Positions 7,366 to 8,459 of a stretch of DNA of 8,459 bases are shown in pieces (position 1 is the stretch's first letter; every line of letters begins with the position of its first letter). Origin of the DNA: Flavobacterium psychrophilum (lineage in GTDB: Bacteria > Bacteroidota > Bacteroidia > Flavobacteriales > Flavobacteriaceae); NCBI GenBank assembly GCA_945907225.1, contig CAMDSN010000062.1, forward strand, positions 1 through 8,459. The letters run 5' to 3'. A model generated the notes under the pieces. It was given only the letters and a program-made list of their open reading frames with translations. It was not told the DNA's origin and made no database searches. The translations under genes and the position numbers were made by a program.

Positions 7366-8459
7366 TTGAAATCAATTTTTAAAAAATACTATATTTTTCT
7401 GCTACTTTTCTTCCCAATAAAAATGTTGGCGCAACATCATTCCAAAATGAATGTAGAAGTAGATGTTGATACTAAAACGCTATATGTAACCCAGGAGTTA
7501 ACTTATAAAAACGAAACATCAGACACAATAAAGAACATTGTCCTAAATGATTGGATAAATGGATATAGCTCTAAAAGAACGGCCCTTGCTGCACGCTTTT
7601 CAGATGAATTTGATAGAAGTTTTCATTTAGCAAAAGAAAAAGAAAGGGGTGCAATGAGCAACCTAATTATTACAGACAAAAAAAATAATAGTGTGCCTTG
7701 GGCAAGAAATAATAACTTCCAAGATGTAATATCATTTGAATTAAACGAAGAAATACTTCCCAATCAAACTGCACTGTTTTCCATTAGTTATACTATCAAA
7801 ATTCCAAGTGACAAATTTACCAAATATGGTTATGATGATAAAGGTAAAATGTATCTCAAAAACTGTTTTCTTTCAGTGGCTCGTTGGGAGAATAAAGATT
7901 TCATAAAGTATGATAATTTGAATTTAGATGATTGTGCTAATGCCCCTACTGATTATGAAATAACCTTTAAGATTTCAAATAATTTTGATTTGATTTCAGA
8001 TTTGAACGAAATAAAAATAGAAACTCAAAACGAATACAACAACTATACATTTGAGGGTAAAAACAGATTGGATTTTACTTTTTTTATAACTAATGAAAAA
8101 AGGTTTGAATTATTTAGAAATAGTTCTTTGGATGTTGTTACAGATATGCATGAAAAACGTTTAACCGATATACAAAGGGCTTTAGCAATAGATAAAGTTG
8201 TAAATTATATTGCTGAAAATCTTGGAAATTATCCTTTTTCTAAAATAACCGTAGCCCAAGCTGATTATGATAGAAATCCACTATACGGATTAAGTCAATT
8301 ACCCAGATTTATAAGTCCGTTTGAAAGTGATTTTTTATTTGAAATTAAGTTCCTAAAAACCTATTTAAACAATTACCTACACACCATTTTAAAACTGGAT
8401 CCACGAAAAGACAATTGGATCTATGATGGAATTCAAATTTATTGGATGATAAAATATAT
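7366..8459 (+). CDS. Secreted M1-aminopeptidase-like protein with degenerate active site (partial, right edge)
   Basis: An open frame of 364 codons runs off the right edge. It appears to start at TTG 7366-7368, because an in-frame TAG lies at 7348-7350, no in-frame ATG occurs between them, and the reading from TTG gives a classic signal peptide: basic KSIFKKYY, hydrophobic IFLLLFF, then an LAQ end near residue 23. The mature part begins with beta-rich sequence like the N-terminal domain of M1 aminopeptidases (motifs such as VEVDVDTKTLYVTQELTYKN). From about residue 300 it enters what should be the catalytic domain. There, YGLSQL stands where the GAMEN motif is expected, FEIKF (325-329) where HEXXH is expected, and WIYDG (with Asp354) where WLNEG is expected, so both zinc histidines and the distal glutamate seem replaced. 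It is probably exported to the periplasm or outer membrane and may be a non-catalytic scaffold or binding protein. The C-terminus, including any sorting domain, lies outside. The M1 assignment is from recalled family pattern, not a search. Confidence 0.7.
   Translation, partial: MKSIFKKYYIFLLLFFPIKMLAQHHSKMNVEVDVDTKTLYVTQELTYKNETSDTIKNIVLNDWINGYSSKRTALAARFSDEFDRSFHLAKEKERGAMSNLIITDKKNNSVPWARNNNFQDVISFELNEEILPNQTALFSISYTIKIPSDKFTKYGYDDKGKMYLKNCFLSVARWENKDFIKYDNLNLDDCANAPTDYEITFKISNNFDLISDLNEIKIETQNEYNNYTFEGKNRLDFTFFITNEKRFELFRNSSLDVVTDMHEKRLTDIQRALAIDKVVNYIAENLGNYPFSKITVAQADYDRNPLYGLSQLPRFISPFESDFLFEIKFLKTYLNNYLHTILKLDPRKDNWIYDGIQIYWMIKY

Noticed and set aside
7423..7425. ATG as start of the M1-like gene
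   Set aside because: Using it would discard nearly the whole signal peptide that is readable in frame from TTG 7366.
1..8459. CRISPR arrays, tRNA or rRNA genes, insertion sequences, phage or toxin-antitoxin genes
   Set aside because: No regularly spaced repeats, transposase motifs, cloverleaf-like or conserved rRNA sequences, or small paired open frames were seen; nearly all sequence is taken up by recognised chromosomal genes.

Overview
The window looks like a chromosomal housekeeping segment from a member of the Bacteroidota, most likely the family Flavobacteriaceae. This rests on three things. The DNA is strongly AT-rich with long A and T runs. Start codons are mostly preceded by A-rich stretches rather than clear Shine-Dalgarno sites, and some upstream regions carry TAnnTTTG-like -7 boxes typical of this phylum. 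The proteins themselves (the GlmM-type mutase, the ClC channel-like protein, UvrA and the M1-like secreted protein) have a Flavobacteria-like character. No species can be assigned from sequence alone.

Layout: positions 1-932 on the minus strand hold the first ~310 codons of a phosphohexomutase, probably phosphoglucosamine mutase GlmM, cut by the left edge. A 101-bp divergent intergenic region separates it from a run of plus-strand genes: an AcpH-type acyl carrier protein phosphodiesterase (1034-1618); a ClC-family chloride channel/transporter with two C-terminal CBS domains (1677-3497); a 243-bp AT-rich gap holding a short direct repeat; a complete uvrA (3741-6572); a LOG/TIGR00730 family nucleotide phosphoribohydrolase (6615-7337); and the first 364 codons of a secreted M1-aminopeptidase-like protein that appears to begin at a TTG codon (7366 to the right edge).

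The genes serve different tasks: cell-wall amino-sugar supply, carrier-protein turnover, anion transport, nucleotide excision repair, nucleotide-monophosphate hydrolysis and an envelope protein of unknown role. uvrA, the LOG gene and the M1-like gene are closely spaced on one strand and could share a transcript, but no functional pathway obviously links them. I see no mobile element, CRISPR array, tRNA, rRNA, phage gene or toxin-antitoxin pair.

No clearly new system is evident. The best leads are the M1-like protein, whose expected zinc-binding and GAMEN motifs seem to have been replaced by other residues, and the ClC protein, which carries channel-like or unusual residues at positions that matter for proton coupling and the inner chloride gate.
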